Source: Lentisphaeria bacterium
Lineage (GTDB): Bacteria; Verrucomicrobiota; Lentisphaeria; Victivallales; Victivallaceae
DNA: 43,815 nt
Assembly (NCBI GenBank): GCA_900768515.1
Contig: CAAGDG010000104.1
Location: 1 to 43,815 of the forward strand
Direction: 5' to 3'
In this document: in pieces, positions 1-8,262 of the stretch
Layout: each line of letters starts with the position of its first letter
Position numbering within the stretch: the first letter of the stretch is position 1
The notes under the pieces: generated by a model
What the model was told of the DNA's origin: nothing
Databases searched by the model: none
Seen by the model: the letters and a program-made list of their open reading frames with translations, nothing else
Position numbers and translations under genes: made by a program

Positions 1-232
1 CTTCCCCCCTGGTTACAGCTTTTCTTAGCCAACTTTCTTTCCCCCGGCAAGCCTGTTTCGCGAACAGAGGGGGGCAGGGGGGAACCTTCTCCCCTGGTTA
101 CAGCTTTTCTTAGCCAACTTTCCTTCCCCCGGCAAGCCTGTTTTCGCGGACCGAGGGGGGCAGGGGGGAACCTTCCCCCCTGGTTACAGCTTTTCTTTGC
201 CTACTTTCTTTTCTCTGCGAAAAGAAAGTAGG
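1..232. repeat. Tandem 85/86-bp repeats downstream of the NSS transporter gene
   Basis: Two near-identical units (1-85 and 86-171) are followed by a third, partial copy (172-232). Each begins CTTCYCCCCTGGTTACAGC and continues into a C-rich then G-rich stretch that could pair within the unit. The third copy diverges after about 30 bases into a clean hairpin at 200-232. The stretch starts at the window edge, so more copies may lie to the left. It is non-coding: the long plus-strand reading frame that begins at 197 is the mirror of the transporter gene. The copies look like tandem duplications of a hairpin-bearing 3' flank; function unknown. Confidence 0.85.
200..232 (-). terminator. 14-bp perfect hairpin just after the NSS transporter stop
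   Basis: Arms 200-213 and 219-232 are perfect inverted copies (CCTACTTTCTTTTC / GAAAAGAAAGTAGG) around a 5-nt loop. On the minus strand the hairpin starts on the base after the transporter stop codon (233-235), the usual place for a terminator or mRNA-stabilising stem, though no simple U-tract follows. Nearly the same 42-bp element recurs at 41825-41866, again at the 3' end of a minus-strand gene. Confidence 0.7.
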
Positions 233-1834
233 TTAGAAGCCGAGGGGGACGCCGATGAGTTGGAGGAAGACGATCAGGACGACGATCGGGGCAATAAAGC
301 GGAGGAGAAGCGCCCAGAGCGTCATCAGAGTCAGTCCGTGGTTGCTGCCGATGCGGTAGAGGGGTTCTCCGCGGAACCCGGAGAGCCAGGTGACGAGATT
401 TTGATCAGCGATGGATTCCGCGCCGCGTCGGAGTTCGCGTCCGGCTTTCCGGGTGGTCCAGATCCATCCGGCGAAGATGGCGGTGAAGAGTCCGGAGAGG
501 GGGAGCATCCAATTGGAGGTGAGCTGGTCGAGGACATTGAACCAGCTGTCCTGGAGAACGTCGGACGGATAGAAAAGCTGGAGAGTTCCATGGAGAGAGG
601 GGAGTTCATCCCAGTTTGCGACGCTGACGGAGGAGAGGATTCCGAGGGCGCCGATGGAGACGAAGACGAGGAGGACGGCGGCTTTTCGGGGCATTCGGAA
701 CTGGTCGATCAGGAAGGTGACGCCGCTTTCGAGGAGGGAAGCGGCGCTGGTGAGGGCGGCGATGGTGAGCATGAGGAAGAAGAGTCCAGCCCAGAGCCAT
801 CCGAGTCCTCCGGGGAAGTGGTTGAAGGTGGCGGGGAGGATGTTGAAGATCAGCCCGGCGCCGGCGGCGGGATCGAACCCCATGGCGAAGACGGCGGGGA
901 AGATGGCGAGGCCGGCCATCATTGCGGCGAGGGTGTCGAGGACGACGATCCAGGTGGCGGCCTTGAAGATGTTCTGTTCGCGTTTGAGGTAACTTCCGTA
1001 AGTGATGGTAATTCCCATGCCGAGGCTGAGGGTGTAAAACGCGTGGCCGAGCGCTTCGAGGAGTCCGGCGGTGCTGAGCTTGGAGAAATCGGGTTTCAGG
1101 AAGAATGCGATTCCAGCTTCCGCTCCGGGGAGGGTTACGCTGCGCACGATCACGGCGAGGAGGAGCAGGAAGAGTGCTGGCATGAGGATTCTGGACCACC
1201 GTTCGATGCCGTTGCGGATGCCGCTCCACACCATGAGTGCGGTGATGGCGAGGAAGATGAGGTGGTCGATGGCGACTCGGCCGGGGGTTTCGGTCAAATA
1301 GGCGGCGAACGCGTCGCCGGCTTCCTGTGCGGTATCGAAGGCGAGCTGTCCGGAGAAGGATCTCCAGACATATTCGACGATCCAGCCGCCGACGACGGAG
1401 TAGTAGGAGAGGATGAGCATCGCCGCGATGAGGCTGAAGAGTCCGATCGCGCCGTATCCGAGCGTCAGGAGCATGAGTGCGCCCACCGAAGCGAAGAAAG
1501 CGAACCCGTAGCTTCCGGAAAAAGCGAAAAAGATTCCGGCGGCGAGGAGGAGCGCCCCGAGGAGAGTTGCCGTGACGGACCGCCGGACCTGCAACGAAGC
1601 GAAAGCGCCGTAAGGGTTTTTGCGGGTGCGGCGTCCGATGGTCATTTCGCAGATCATGATCGGCATGCCGATGAAAAGGATGCAGAGCAGATAGACCATC
1701 ACGAAAGCTCCGCCGCCGTTGAGTCCGGTGATGTAGGGGAATTTCCAGACGTTGCCGAGGCCGATGGCGGAGCCGGCGGAAGCGAGCACGAAGCCGAGAG
1801 TGCCGCTCCAGTTTTCGCGTTTAATCTCGTTCAT
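233..1834 (-). CDS. Sodium-dependent transporter, neurotransmitter:sodium symporter (NSS/SNF) family
   Basis: This 533-residue polytopic inner-membrane protein is of the LeuT-like NSS family, which couples Na+ entry to uptake of amino acids or similar small amines. It opens with a short charged stretch and then the family hallmark of the first, unwound membrane helix, GSAIGLGNVWKFPY (about residues 20-33). About eleven to twelve hydrophobic segments follow. The length is at the long end for bacterial NSS proteins because of an extended C-terminal part with an extra hydrophobic segment (about residues 505-530). The start gives the canonical N-terminus for the family, although no strong Shine-Dalgarno precedes it. 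The gene is divergent from the thioesterase gene. The substrate cannot be read from sequence. The large plus-strand ORF over the same bases has an implausible Glu/Gly/Asp-rich composition and is a shadow. Confidence 0.95.
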   Translation of the reverse strand: MNEIKRENWSGTLGFVLASAGSAIGLGNVWKFPYITGLNGGGAFVMVYLLCILFIGMPIMICEMTIGRRTRKNPYGAFASLQVRRSVTATLLGALLLAAGIFFAFSGSYGFAFFASVGALMLLTLGYGAIGLFSLIAAMLILSYYSVVGGWIVEYVWRSFSGQLAFDTAQEAGDAFAAYLTETPGRVAIDHLIFLAITALMVWSGIRNGIERWSRILMPALFLLLLAVIVRSVTLPGAEAGIAFFLKPDFSKLSTAGLLEALGHAFYTLSLGMGITITYGSYLKREQNIFKAATWIVVLDTLAAMMAGLAIFPAVFAMGFDPAAGAGLIFNILPATFNHFPGGLGWLWAGLFFLMLTIAALTSAASLLESGVTFLIDQFRMPRKAAVLLVFVSIGALGILSSVSVANWDELPSLHGTLQLFYPSDVLQDSWFNVLDQLTSNWMLPLSGLFTAIFAGWIWTTRKAGRELRRGAESIADQNLVTWLSGFRGEPLYRIGSNHGLTLMTLWALLLRFIAPIVVLIVFLQLIGVPLGF

Positions 1835-1863
1835 GAAAGGGTCCGTTCTGATAATTTTTTATC

Positions 1864-1882
1864 TGTAATTGAATAAATTACA
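1864..1882. promoter_or_regulatory. 7-bp inverted repeat upstream of the NSS transporter gene
   Basis: TGTAATT (1864-1870) and AATTACA (1876-1882) are perfect inverted arms around GAATA, 30 bp upstream of the transporter start in an AT-rich divergent intergenic region. It could be an operator or part of the transporter promoter. No regulator can be assigned. Confidence 0.4.
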
Positions 1883-1909
1883 TGTTATAAGAGTATTTTT
1901 CAATGTTTC

Positions 1910-1951
1910 GCAGTGAAAAAAAAAGGAAATGCAGTGAAAAAAAAAGGAAAT
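1910..1951. repeat. Perfect 21-bp tandem duplication in the divergent NSS/thioesterase intergenic region
   Basis: The unit GCAGTG-A9-GGAAAT occurs twice without interruption (1910-1930 and 1931-1951), including two identical A9 tracts one 21-bp step apart. It lies directly before a TATATT box (1956-1961) that could serve the thioesterase gene, so the phased A-tracts could act as an UP-like or bending element. No convincing -35 accompanies the box. Confidence 0.75.
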
Positions 1952-2055
1952 GATGTATATTAGCTGTGGCTATGCAGAAAAGGCGGCCCCGTTCGGCAGG
2001 AGATTCCGATTGCAAGGCGGATGGGGCGCGGAAAAATCAGACGGGAGAATCTGGA

Positions 2056-2481
2056 ATGAACGAAGAGGAAAAACTGCAGAAAATCCGGGAATTGCTCAAC
2101 ACCGAAGACCGTTTCTGTCTTTACAACGGCATCCAGATAACGACGATGGCGCCGGGCTACGCGGAGGCGGAGATGGCGATCACGGAACATTCGCTCAACG
2201 GGGTTGGAATCGTCCAGGGCGGCGCGATTTTCACGCTGGCCGACCTCGCATTTGCGGGTGCGGCGAATTCGCGGGGAGTCCGGGTGGTGGGGATGTCTTC
2301 GAACGTTTCGTATCTGCGTCCGGGTTCCGGGGAGCGGCTGAAGGCGGTGGCGCGGGAAGTCAGCCGGGGACGGCGGACCTGCGTCTACCAGATCGAAGTG
2401 TTCAATTCGGAGGAAAAACTGGTTGCGCTGGTTACTTCGACCGGATTTGTATCGGAACAGTCGGTGCTGCCCGGCGCGTGA
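2056..2481 (+). CDS. PaaI-family hotdog thioesterase
   Basis: The 141-residue protein is a single hotdog-fold domain of the PaaI/YdiI acyl-CoA thioesterase type, which hydrolyses acyl-CoA thioesters in the cytoplasm. The segment GVGIVQGGAIFTLADLAF (about residues 51-68) matches the N-HGG-A-T-L-AD core, with Gln in place of the usual His before GG; SNVSYLRP (about 80-87) is the expected following strand. An upstream in-frame ATG at 1966 exists, but the ATG at 2056 has GGGAG eight bases before it and gives a family-typical N-terminus, so I chose it. It ends 40 bp before the copper ATPase gene, which probably shares its transcript. The physiological substrate is unknown. Confidence 0.88.
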   Translation: MNEEEKLQKIRELLNTEDRFCLYNGIQITTMAPGYAEAEMAITEHSLNGVGIVQGGAIFTLADLAFAGAANSRGVRVVGMSSNVSYLRPGSGERLKAVAREVSRGRRTCVYQIEVFNSEEKLVALVTSTGFVSEQSVLPGA

Positions 2482-2521
2482 AGTTTCGGGAAGGCGCGAC
2501 ATTCAACGAAGAAGGAGCACG

Positions 2522-4939
2522 ATGGAGAAATTGCGTTTTCAGGTGACGGGGATGCACTGTGCTTCCTGCGCCGCGGCGGTTGAACGGGCGGTGTCGAAAC
2601 TGCCCGGCGCTGAGGAGGTCTATGTGAACTTCGCGGCGAATACTCTGACGCTGAAAGCGGGTGTGCATCCGACACCGGAGGAGGTGGCGGCCGCGGTTGA
2701 AGGGTGCGGTTTTCACGTGGTTCCGGAAGAGGAGTCCGCCGGCGGCGAGGTGGAGATGAAGTTCGCCGTCCGCGGGCTGCATTGCGCCGCGTGCGCGGCC
2801 GCGGTCGAGCGTGCGGTCTCAAAGCTGCCGGACGTTTCCGATGTTTACGTGAATTTTGCAACCGGAGTGCTGACCTTGCGGGCCGATCCCGCCCGGCTCG
2901 GCGGCGGTGCGGTCGAAGCCGCGGTGGAAAAGGCCGGGTATTCCGCGGAACGGATCGTCGAGGCGACTCCGCCGGCGGATGCTGAGGAGTCTTCTGGCGG
3001 GACCGTGCGGTTTATGACGGCGGCGGTCTTTGCCGTATTGCTTTTCTATGCGTCGATGCACCGGATGGCGGGGCTGCCGTGGTTTCCGATCGGGGAGCGG
3101 TGGAATGCGCTGGTGCAGGGGATGCTGCTGATTCCGGTGCTGGTCTGCGGATTCGGGTTCTACACCGGTGGAGTGCGCTCGCTGTTCCGGGGGGCTCCGA
3201 ACATGGATTCCCTGATCGCCTGCGGCACCGGAGCGGCGATCATCTACAGCGTCTGGAACTGCGTCCGGGGGGATTTCTCCCACCTGTATTTTGACACGGC
3301 GGGGATGATCATTGCGTTGATCATGCTCGGGAAATTTCTGGAGGGCCGTTCCCGCCGTCGCGCTTCGGGCGCCATTCGGGAGCTGATGGCTCTGGCGCCG
3401 GACCGGGCGCGCCTGATCGACGGTGATTCCGAACGGATTGTGCCGGCTTCCGAACTTCGGATCGGGGACCGGGTTCAGATTCTTCCGGGGGAACGCATTC
3501 CGGTGGACGGGGTGGTCGAATCGGGTGAGTCCGCGGTGGATGAGTCGATGTTGAGCGGGGAACCGCTTCCGGTTGACAAGCGCGCCGGAGATGTGGTGAC
3601 CGGAGCCACCCTCAACACCAATGGTTTTCTGGTTGTGCGTGCGACCCGGATCGGTCGGGACACGGCGCTCGGTCGGATTATCCGTCTGGTGGAGGAGGCA
3701 CAGGGGTCGCGTCCTCCGATCGCCCGGCTGGCGGACCGGATTTCCGGCGTGTTCGTCTGGAACGTCCTGACGATTGCGCTGGTGACTTTCCTGGTGTGGC
3801 TGGCGATAGGGAAACCGTTCTACGAGGCGATGAGTTTTGCGCTGGCGGTGCTGGTGATCGCCTGTCCCTGTGCGCTGGGACTGGCCACGCCGATCGCGCT
3901 GATTGTCGGAATCGGGCGCGGGGCGAAATTCGGCATTCTGATCAAGAGCGGCGCGGCGCTGGAAAACGCCGGCCGGATCTCCACGATACTCTTCGACAAA
4001 ACCGGGACGCTGACTGTCGGGAAGCCGTCGGTGCAGGGGATTTATCCGGTGCCGGGGAGCGGGTGGGAGCGCGGGGATCTGCTCCGTTTCGCCGCGGCGG
4101 CGGAGTCCCGTTCCGAACACCCTCTGGCGGCGGCGGTGGTGGCCGAGGCGAAAAAGAGCGGCGGCGAACTTCCCCGGGTGAGCTTTTTTGAAGCGCTTCC
4201 GGGGCGCGGAGTCCGTGCCGGGATCGACGGGAAAACGTGGTTGATCGGCAATGAGCGGCTGATGCGTGACTCCGGTTTCGATCCTTCCGGAGGCGCATCG
4301 CTGAAACTTCCTCCGAGCCAGTCGCTGATCTACCTCGCGACGGAGCGCTCCGTGGTCGGCGTGATCGGGGTCGGGGATCAATTGAAAGGGGAAGCCGCCG
4401 ATGCGGTCCGGATGCTCTCCCGGCTGGGTGTCAGGAGCGTGATGCTGACCGGAGACAATCGCGCGGCGGCCGAAGCGATCGCCGGAGAACTCGGCCTTGA
4501 CGATTTCCGGGCGGAACTGCTGCCTGGAGACAAGGCGCGGATTGTGCGGGAGTTCCAGCAGCGGTCGGCCGGTTCGGTGGTGGCGATGGTCGGCGACGGC
4601 ATCAACGACGCCCCGGCGCTGGCGCAGGCGGACGTCGGAATCGCGATCGGGTCCGGAACCGACATCGCCATGGAGACCGCCGATGTGGTGCTGATGCGGA
4701 GTGATCTGGCCGAAGTGCCCGCGGCAATCCAGCTGAGCCGGGCGACCATGCGGATTATCCGGGAGAATTTGTTCTGGGCGTTCTTCTACAATGCGATCGG
4801 AATTCCGCTGGCGGCCGGGGTGTTTTACGTATTCGGCGTGCCGCGCCTGGATCCGGTGTTCGGTGCGATGGCGATGGCGATGAGTTCGGTTTCGGTTGTT
4901 CTGAATGCGCTCCGGCTGCGCCGCTGGCGGCCCCGCTGA
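2522..4939 (+). CDS. copA: Copper-translocating P1B-type ATPase with two heavy-metal-binding domains
   Basis: This 805-residue inner-membrane ATPase probably exports Cu(I) from the cytoplasm. Two N-terminal HMA domains carry the metal sites GMHCASC (about residues 9-15) and GLHCAAC (about 84-90). Membrane helices follow, including the ion-site CPC in ACPCALGLATP. Then come the phosphorylation motif DKTGTLT, the P1B-specific HP in SEHPLAAAV, the TGDN hinge and GDGINDAP. Every catalytic motif is intact and the length is typical. The ATG at 2522 has AAGGAG just upstream; the in-frame extension to 2423 overlaps the thioesterase gene and is not needed. No copper chaperone, CueR or CsoR gene is visible nearby. 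CPC plus two CxxC domains favour Cu+ (or Ag+) over zinc or cadmium. Confidence 0.95.
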   Translation: MEKLRFQVTGMHCASCAAAVERAVSKLPGAEEVYVNFAANTLTLKAGVHPTPEEVAAAVEGCGFHVVPEEESAGGEVEMKFAVRGLHCAACAAAVERAVSKLPDVSDVYVNFATGVLTLRADPARLGGGAVEAAVEKAGYSAERIVEATPPADAEESSGGTVRFMTAAVFAVLLFYASMHRMAGLPWFPIGERWNALVQGMLLIPVLVCGFGFYTGGVRSLFRGAPNMDSLIACGTGAAIIYSVWNCVRGDFSHLYFDTAGMIIALIMLGKFLEGRSRRRASGAIRELMALAPDRARLIDGDSERIVPASELRIGDRVQILPGERIPVDGVVESGESAVDESMLSGEPLPVDKRAGDVVTGATLNTNGFLVVRATRIGRDTALGRIIRLVEEAQGSRPPIARLADRISGVFVWNVLTIALVTFLVWLAIGKPFYEAMSFALAVLVIACPCALGLATPIALIVGIGRGAKFGILIKSGAALENAGRISTILFDKTGTLTVGKPSVQGIYPVPGSGWERGDLLRFAAAAESRSEHPLAAAVVAEAKKSGGELPRVSFFEALPGRGVRAGIDGKTWLIGNERLMRDSGFDPSGGASLKLPPSQSLIYLATERSVVGVIGVGDQLKGEAADAVRMLSRLGVRSVMLTGDNRAAAEAIAGELGLDDFRAELLPGDKARIVREFQQRSAGSVVAMVGDGINDAPALAQADVGIAIGSGTDIAMETADVVLMRSDLAEVPAAIQLSRATMRIIRENLFWAFFYNAIGIPLAAGVFYVFGVPRLDPVFGAMAMAMSSVSVVLNALRLRRWRPR

Positions 4940-4985
4940 CGGAACGGCGGCGCTTCAAAGGAATTTTTTCTGGAAAGGAATGGAA

Positions 4986-5978
4986 ATGAGTCGTTTGCGT
5001 ATGGGGTTGATCGGAAGCCGTGGGCATGTCCACTATGTGATTGCGGCGCTGCCGTCGCTTCCGGAAATCGAGGTGACGGCGGTGTCGCCGGGGTGTGGGG
5101 ATTCTCCGGACCGCCTGTTGCAGATGGCGCGCGGATGCGGGTTCGAACCGCGCTGCTACGCCGATTATCTCGAGCTTCTCGACCGGGAGAAGCCGGATCT
5201 GGTTTCGGTGGACGGTCCCTTCGAACTTCATGCCGCGATGTGTGTGGAGGCGCTGAAACGGGGCATCCACGTCTTCTGCGAAAAACCGATCGCACTGACC
5301 ATCGAGGATCTCGAACGGGTCGAGCGGGCCTACCGGGCGGCGCCGGCCGGGACGAAGCTGATTTCGATGGTCGGGCTGCGGGCGGAACCGCCGTTCCGGG
5401 CCGCTCACGCCGCGGTGGCGGCCGGCCGGGTGGGGCGCGTTCTGATGGTCAATACCCGGAAATCCTACAAACTGGGAAGCCGCCCGGAGTTCTACCGGCA
5501 CCGCGCCACCTACGGCGGAACGATTCCGTGGGTGGGAAGCCACGCGCTGGACTGGATTCAGTGGTTCGGCGGCGCCGGTTTCCGCACGCTGGACGCGATC
5601 GAGAGCCGCGAGGAGAACCGCGGGCATGGCGAACTCGAAATGACCGCGCTCTGCACCTGTGTTCTGGAAAATGGCGTCATGGGTTCGGCGAGCATCGACT
5701 ACCTGCGTCCCTCCGGCGCGCCGACCCACGGTGACGATCAGGTCCGGGTCGCCGGAACGCTCGGAGTGGTCGAAGTCGCACACGGCCGGGTCACGCTGAT
5801 CGACGCCGACGGCGAGAAGGAACTGGAAGCGCCGCCGGCTCCGAACATTTTCGGGGACTTTGCGGCAAGCCTGCTCAACGGCACCGCCTGCATCGCGGAT
5901 GCGGCGTCGACGTTTGAATTGACCCGGGCCTGTCTTGCCGCCCGGGAATCCGCCGACCGGAAACTCGGACTGCTGTAA
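4986..5978 (+). CDS. Gfo/Idh/MocA-family NAD(P)-dependent oxidoreductase
   Basis: A 330-residue sugar or inositol dehydrogenase-like protein. The N-terminal Rossmann domain begins LRMGLIGSRGHVHYV, where the usual GxGxxG is degenerate (G-S-R-G-H). The CEKPIALT motif (about residues 97-104) carries the catalytic-site EKP lysine of the family, and the C-terminal part is the expected alpha/beta domain. An ATG at 4980 (two residues longer) is equally possible; both follow the GGAAAGGAA stretch at 4972-4980. It starts about 40 bp after copA, but nothing links it functionally to copper, so cotranscription may be incidental. The substrate cannot be inferred. A second member of the family lies at 31315-32352. 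Confidence 0.9.
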   Translation: MSRLRMGLIGSRGHVHYVIAALPSLPEIEVTAVSPGCGDSPDRLLQMARGCGFEPRCYADYLELLDREKPDLVSVDGPFELHAAMCVEALKRGIHVFCEKPIALTIEDLERVERAYRAAPAGTKLISMVGLRAEPPFRAAHAAVAAGRVGRVLMVNTRKSYKLGSRPEFYRHRATYGGTIPWVGSHALDWIQWFGGAGFRTLDAIESREENRGHGELEMTALCTCVLENGVMGSASIDYLRPSGAPTHGDDQVRVAGTLGVVEVAHGRVTLIDADGEKELEAPPAPNIFGDFAASLLNGTACIADAASTFELTRACLAARESADRKLGLL

Positions 5979-6009
5979 GCGTATCGCTCCCTTTCTTCCG
6001 GATTCCGTC

Positions 6010-6038
6010 TTGTATTTCGGCGGATTTCGTAGTATATT
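6010..6038 (+). promoter_or_regulatory. Predicted sigma70-type promoter of folD
   Basis: TTGTAT (6010-6015) and TATATT (6033-6038) are spaced by exactly 17 bp, predicting a start near 6045 and a leader of about 80 nt. Within the leader, TCGTCT (6064-6069) can pair with AGACGA (6110-6115) immediately next to the GGTG that probably serves as ribosome-binding site, so mild translational masking is possible. Confidence 0.65.
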
Positions 6039-6123
6039 GCCGGAGGGTTCGCGGCGAGGGGAGTCGTCTGCTTGTTTTTCTGAAATTCCGATTTAGGTGA
6101 CCACTTAGAAGACGAGGTGTTTT

Positions 6124-7002
6124 ATGGCTGCAAAGATCATCGACGGCAAGGCGATTGCCGCTCAGGTTTGTGAGGAGACCCGGCTCCGGGTTGAGAAATT
6201 GCGGGAGCGGGGCAGGGTGCCCGGTCTGGCCGTGGTGCTGATCGGGGACGATCCGGCCTCGCAGGTCTACGTGGCGGCGAAGGCGCGGAAGTGCGCCGAA
6301 CTCGGGATTCGTTCCGACCGCCGGGTGCTGCCGCAGGACGCCACGATGGAGCAGGTCCTTGCGCTGATCGACGAACTCAACCGCGACCCTGAAATCGACG
6401 GGATCCTGGTGCAGTTTCCGCCGCCGCCGCAGATCGACGAGGAAAAAGTGATCGCATCGATCGATCCGGACAAGGACGTCGACTGCTTCTGCGAGCGAAA
6501 CGTCGGAAAGCTGCTGATCGGCAAACAGGATGGGTTTCGGCCCTGCACCCCCTACGGCGTGATGCTGCTGCTCGAGAAGAGCGGCATCGATCCGGCCGGG
6601 AAGCACGCGGTGATCGTGGGCCGTTCCAATATCGTCGGAAAACCGATGGCGGCTCTGTTGATGCAGAAGGCGAAGGGGGCCAACGCGACCGTGACGGTGG
6701 TCCACTCCGGAACGCCGGACATCGCCGCCTTCACCCGGCAGGCGGATATTCTGATCGCCGCGATCGGACGTCCGCAATTCATCCGCGGCGACATGATCAA
6801 GCCGGGGGCGACGGTGATCGATGTCGGCATCAACCGGACGCCGAATCCCGCCGGAGGAAAAGACAAGCTGGTTGGGGATGTTCACTTCGCCGAGGCGGTG
6901 GAGGTTGCCGGGGCGATCACTCCGGTCCCCGGCGGGGTCGGCCCGATGACCATCGCGGTTCTGATGGCGAATACGGTAAGTTCCTGCGAACGGCGCAGGT
7001 GA
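6124..7002 (+). CDS. folD: Bifunctional methylenetetrahydrofolate dehydrogenase / methenyltetrahydrofolate cyclohydrolase
   Basis: The 292-residue FolD interconverts 5,10-methylene-THF, 5,10-methenyl-THF and 10-formyl-THF in cytoplasmic one-carbon metabolism. Visible hallmarks are YVAAKARKCAELGI with the catalytic lysine of the YxxxK motif (about residues 50-54), PCTPYGVM, the Rossmann segment GRSNIVGKPMA and the C-terminal PVPGGVGPMTIAVLMANT. Two conserved blocks deviate: VQFPPP replaces the usual VQLPLP, and DVDCF replaces DVDGF. The gene has its own predicted promoter and ends 18 bp before the RND adaptor gene, so folD probably heads a three-gene transcript. The function is secure because the catalytic lysine and cofactor motifs are intact. 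Confidence 0.95.
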   Translation: MAAKIIDGKAIAAQVCEETRLRVEKLRERGRVPGLAVVLIGDDPASQVYVAAKARKCAELGIRSDRRVLPQDATMEQVLALIDELNRDPEIDGILVQFPPPPQIDEEKVIASIDPDKDVDCFCERNVGKLLIGKQDGFRPCTPYGVMLLLEKSGIDPAGKHAVIVGRSNIVGKPMAALLMQKAKGANATVTVVHSGTPDIAAFTRQADILIAAIGRPQFIRGDMIKPGATVIDVGINRTPNPAGGKDKLVGDVHFAEAVEVAGAITPVPGGVGPMTIAVLMANTVSSCERRR

Positions 7003-7020
7003 AATTGAAGAGGGGGTGAC

Positions 7021-8262
7021 ATGTTGATCGGGAGAGTCGGGGCGGTTGCCGCCATTTTGCTGGCGGCGCTTCTCTTGTCGGGCGGATGCCGCGAATCGGA
7101 AAAACCGGCGGAGGAACGGGCGACAACGGTTCTGGTGGTTCCGGCGACGCCGGGCTTTCTGCTGCAGTCGGCGTCGGCGATCGGTTCGGTCAAGGCGGAC
7201 GCCGAGGTGAACCTGGTCGCCCGGGTCGAGGGGTTTTTGGAGAAGCGGCTTTTCGAGGAAGGCAAACCGGTGAAGAAGGGGCAGCTGCTCTACCAGATTG
7301 AACCGGATATTTACGCCGCCCGGGTCAAGTCCGCCGAAGCCGCGCTGGAGAAGGCGAAGGCCGGTCTCCAGAATGCGACGATCGAATACGACCGGCAGAA
7401 GACGCTGGTCAACAAGGACGCCACCAGCGAACGCGCCTTCGACAACGCGACCGCCGAAAAACGGCGGGCGGATGCCGAAGTCAAATCCGCCGAAGCCGAA
7501 CTGGCGCTGGCGCAGCGGAATCTGGAGTACACGAAAATCTTCTCTCCCTTCGACGGCGTGATCGGCCTGAGCGCGGTCAGCGAGGGGAACCTGGTCGATA
7601 AGTCCACCGGCACGCTGGCCACCGTGGTCAGCGTCGACCCGGTGCGGGTGGAGTTCGTGGTCAACGAACTCGATCTGATCGAACTATTGAAGATCAAGTC
7701 GGATCAGGCGATGCCCGAACTGCGGGTCCGGCTCTTTTTGCAGGACGGTTCCGAATACGGGGAGCCCGGAAAGATTTCGTTCTGGGACAACCGGGTCAGT
7801 TCCAGCACCGGCACGCTGGCGCTGCAGGCGCTCTTTCCGAACCCGAAACGGAAGCTGGTCACCGGAATGTTCGTCCGGATCGCGGTCGGTCCGGCGGAAC
7901 CCCGCTCCGGTCTGCTGCTGCCGGAGACCGCGGTCATGAGCGACCAGGCCGGAGAGTATGTCTACGTGGTGGGGCCCGACCGGCGGGTTTCCCGGCGCGA
8001 TCTGAAAACCGGCTACCGCGACGGCGGATTTCTGGTGGTCAACTCCGGACTTCAGGCCGGGGAGCAGGTGATCGTCGAAGGAATTCAGAAAGTGCGGCCC
8101 GGAGCGCTGGCCGATCCGAAGGTGGATGAGGAGACGCTCCGGCGGCTTCCGGCGACCCGGGAGGCGGCTTTCGGCATCGCCGCCGGAGAGAAGCCGGTTC
8201 CCGAAACGGATAAGAACGCGCCTGTGAAGCAGCCGGCCGCGGACGGCGGGGTCCGGAAATGA
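7021..8262 (+). CDS. RND efflux periplasmic adaptor (membrane fusion protein), lipoprotein
   Basis: The 413-residue AcrA/MexA-type adaptor links an inner-membrane RND pump to an outer-membrane channel. A hydrophobic signal segment ends in the lipobox-like LLSGGC (Cys at about residue 23), so the mature protein is probably lipid-anchored. The barrel-sandwich lipoyl half-motif ARVEGFLEKRLFEEGKPVKKGQLL is followed by an alpha-helical coiled-coil hairpin rich in Lys, Glu and Ala (about residues 100-165), a beta-barrel and a membrane-proximal domain. GGGGTGAC just before the start is the ribosome-binding site. It overlaps the pump gene by four bases (ATGA at 8259), implying translational coupling. 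The C-terminal 40 residues are low-complexity and charged. Substrates are unknown. Confidence 0.93.
   Translation: MLIGRVGAVAAILLAALLLSGGCRESEKPAEERATTVLVVPATPGFLLQSASAIGSVKADAEVNLVARVEGFLEKRLFEEGKPVKKGQLLYQIEPDIYAARVKSAEAALEKAKAGLQNATIEYDRQKTLVNKDATSERAFDNATAEKRRADAEVKSAEAELALAQRNLEYTKIFSPFDGVIGLSAVSEGNLVDKSTGTLATVVSVDPVRVEFVVNELDLIELLKIKSDQAMPELRVRLFLQDGSEYGEPGKISFWDNRVSSSTGTLALQALFPNPKRKLVTGMFVRIAVGPAEPRSGLLLPETAVMSDQAGEYVYVVGPDRRVSRRDLKTGYRDGGFLVVNSGLQAGEQVIVEGIQKVRPGALADPKVDEETLRRLPATREAAFGIAAGEKPVPETDKNAPVKQPAADGGVRK

Noticed and set aside
197..1876. A 559-residue plus-strand open frame across the NSS transporter
   Set aside because: Composition is dominated by Glu, Gly, Asp and Ser, with no domain; the minus strand encodes an unmistakable transporter.
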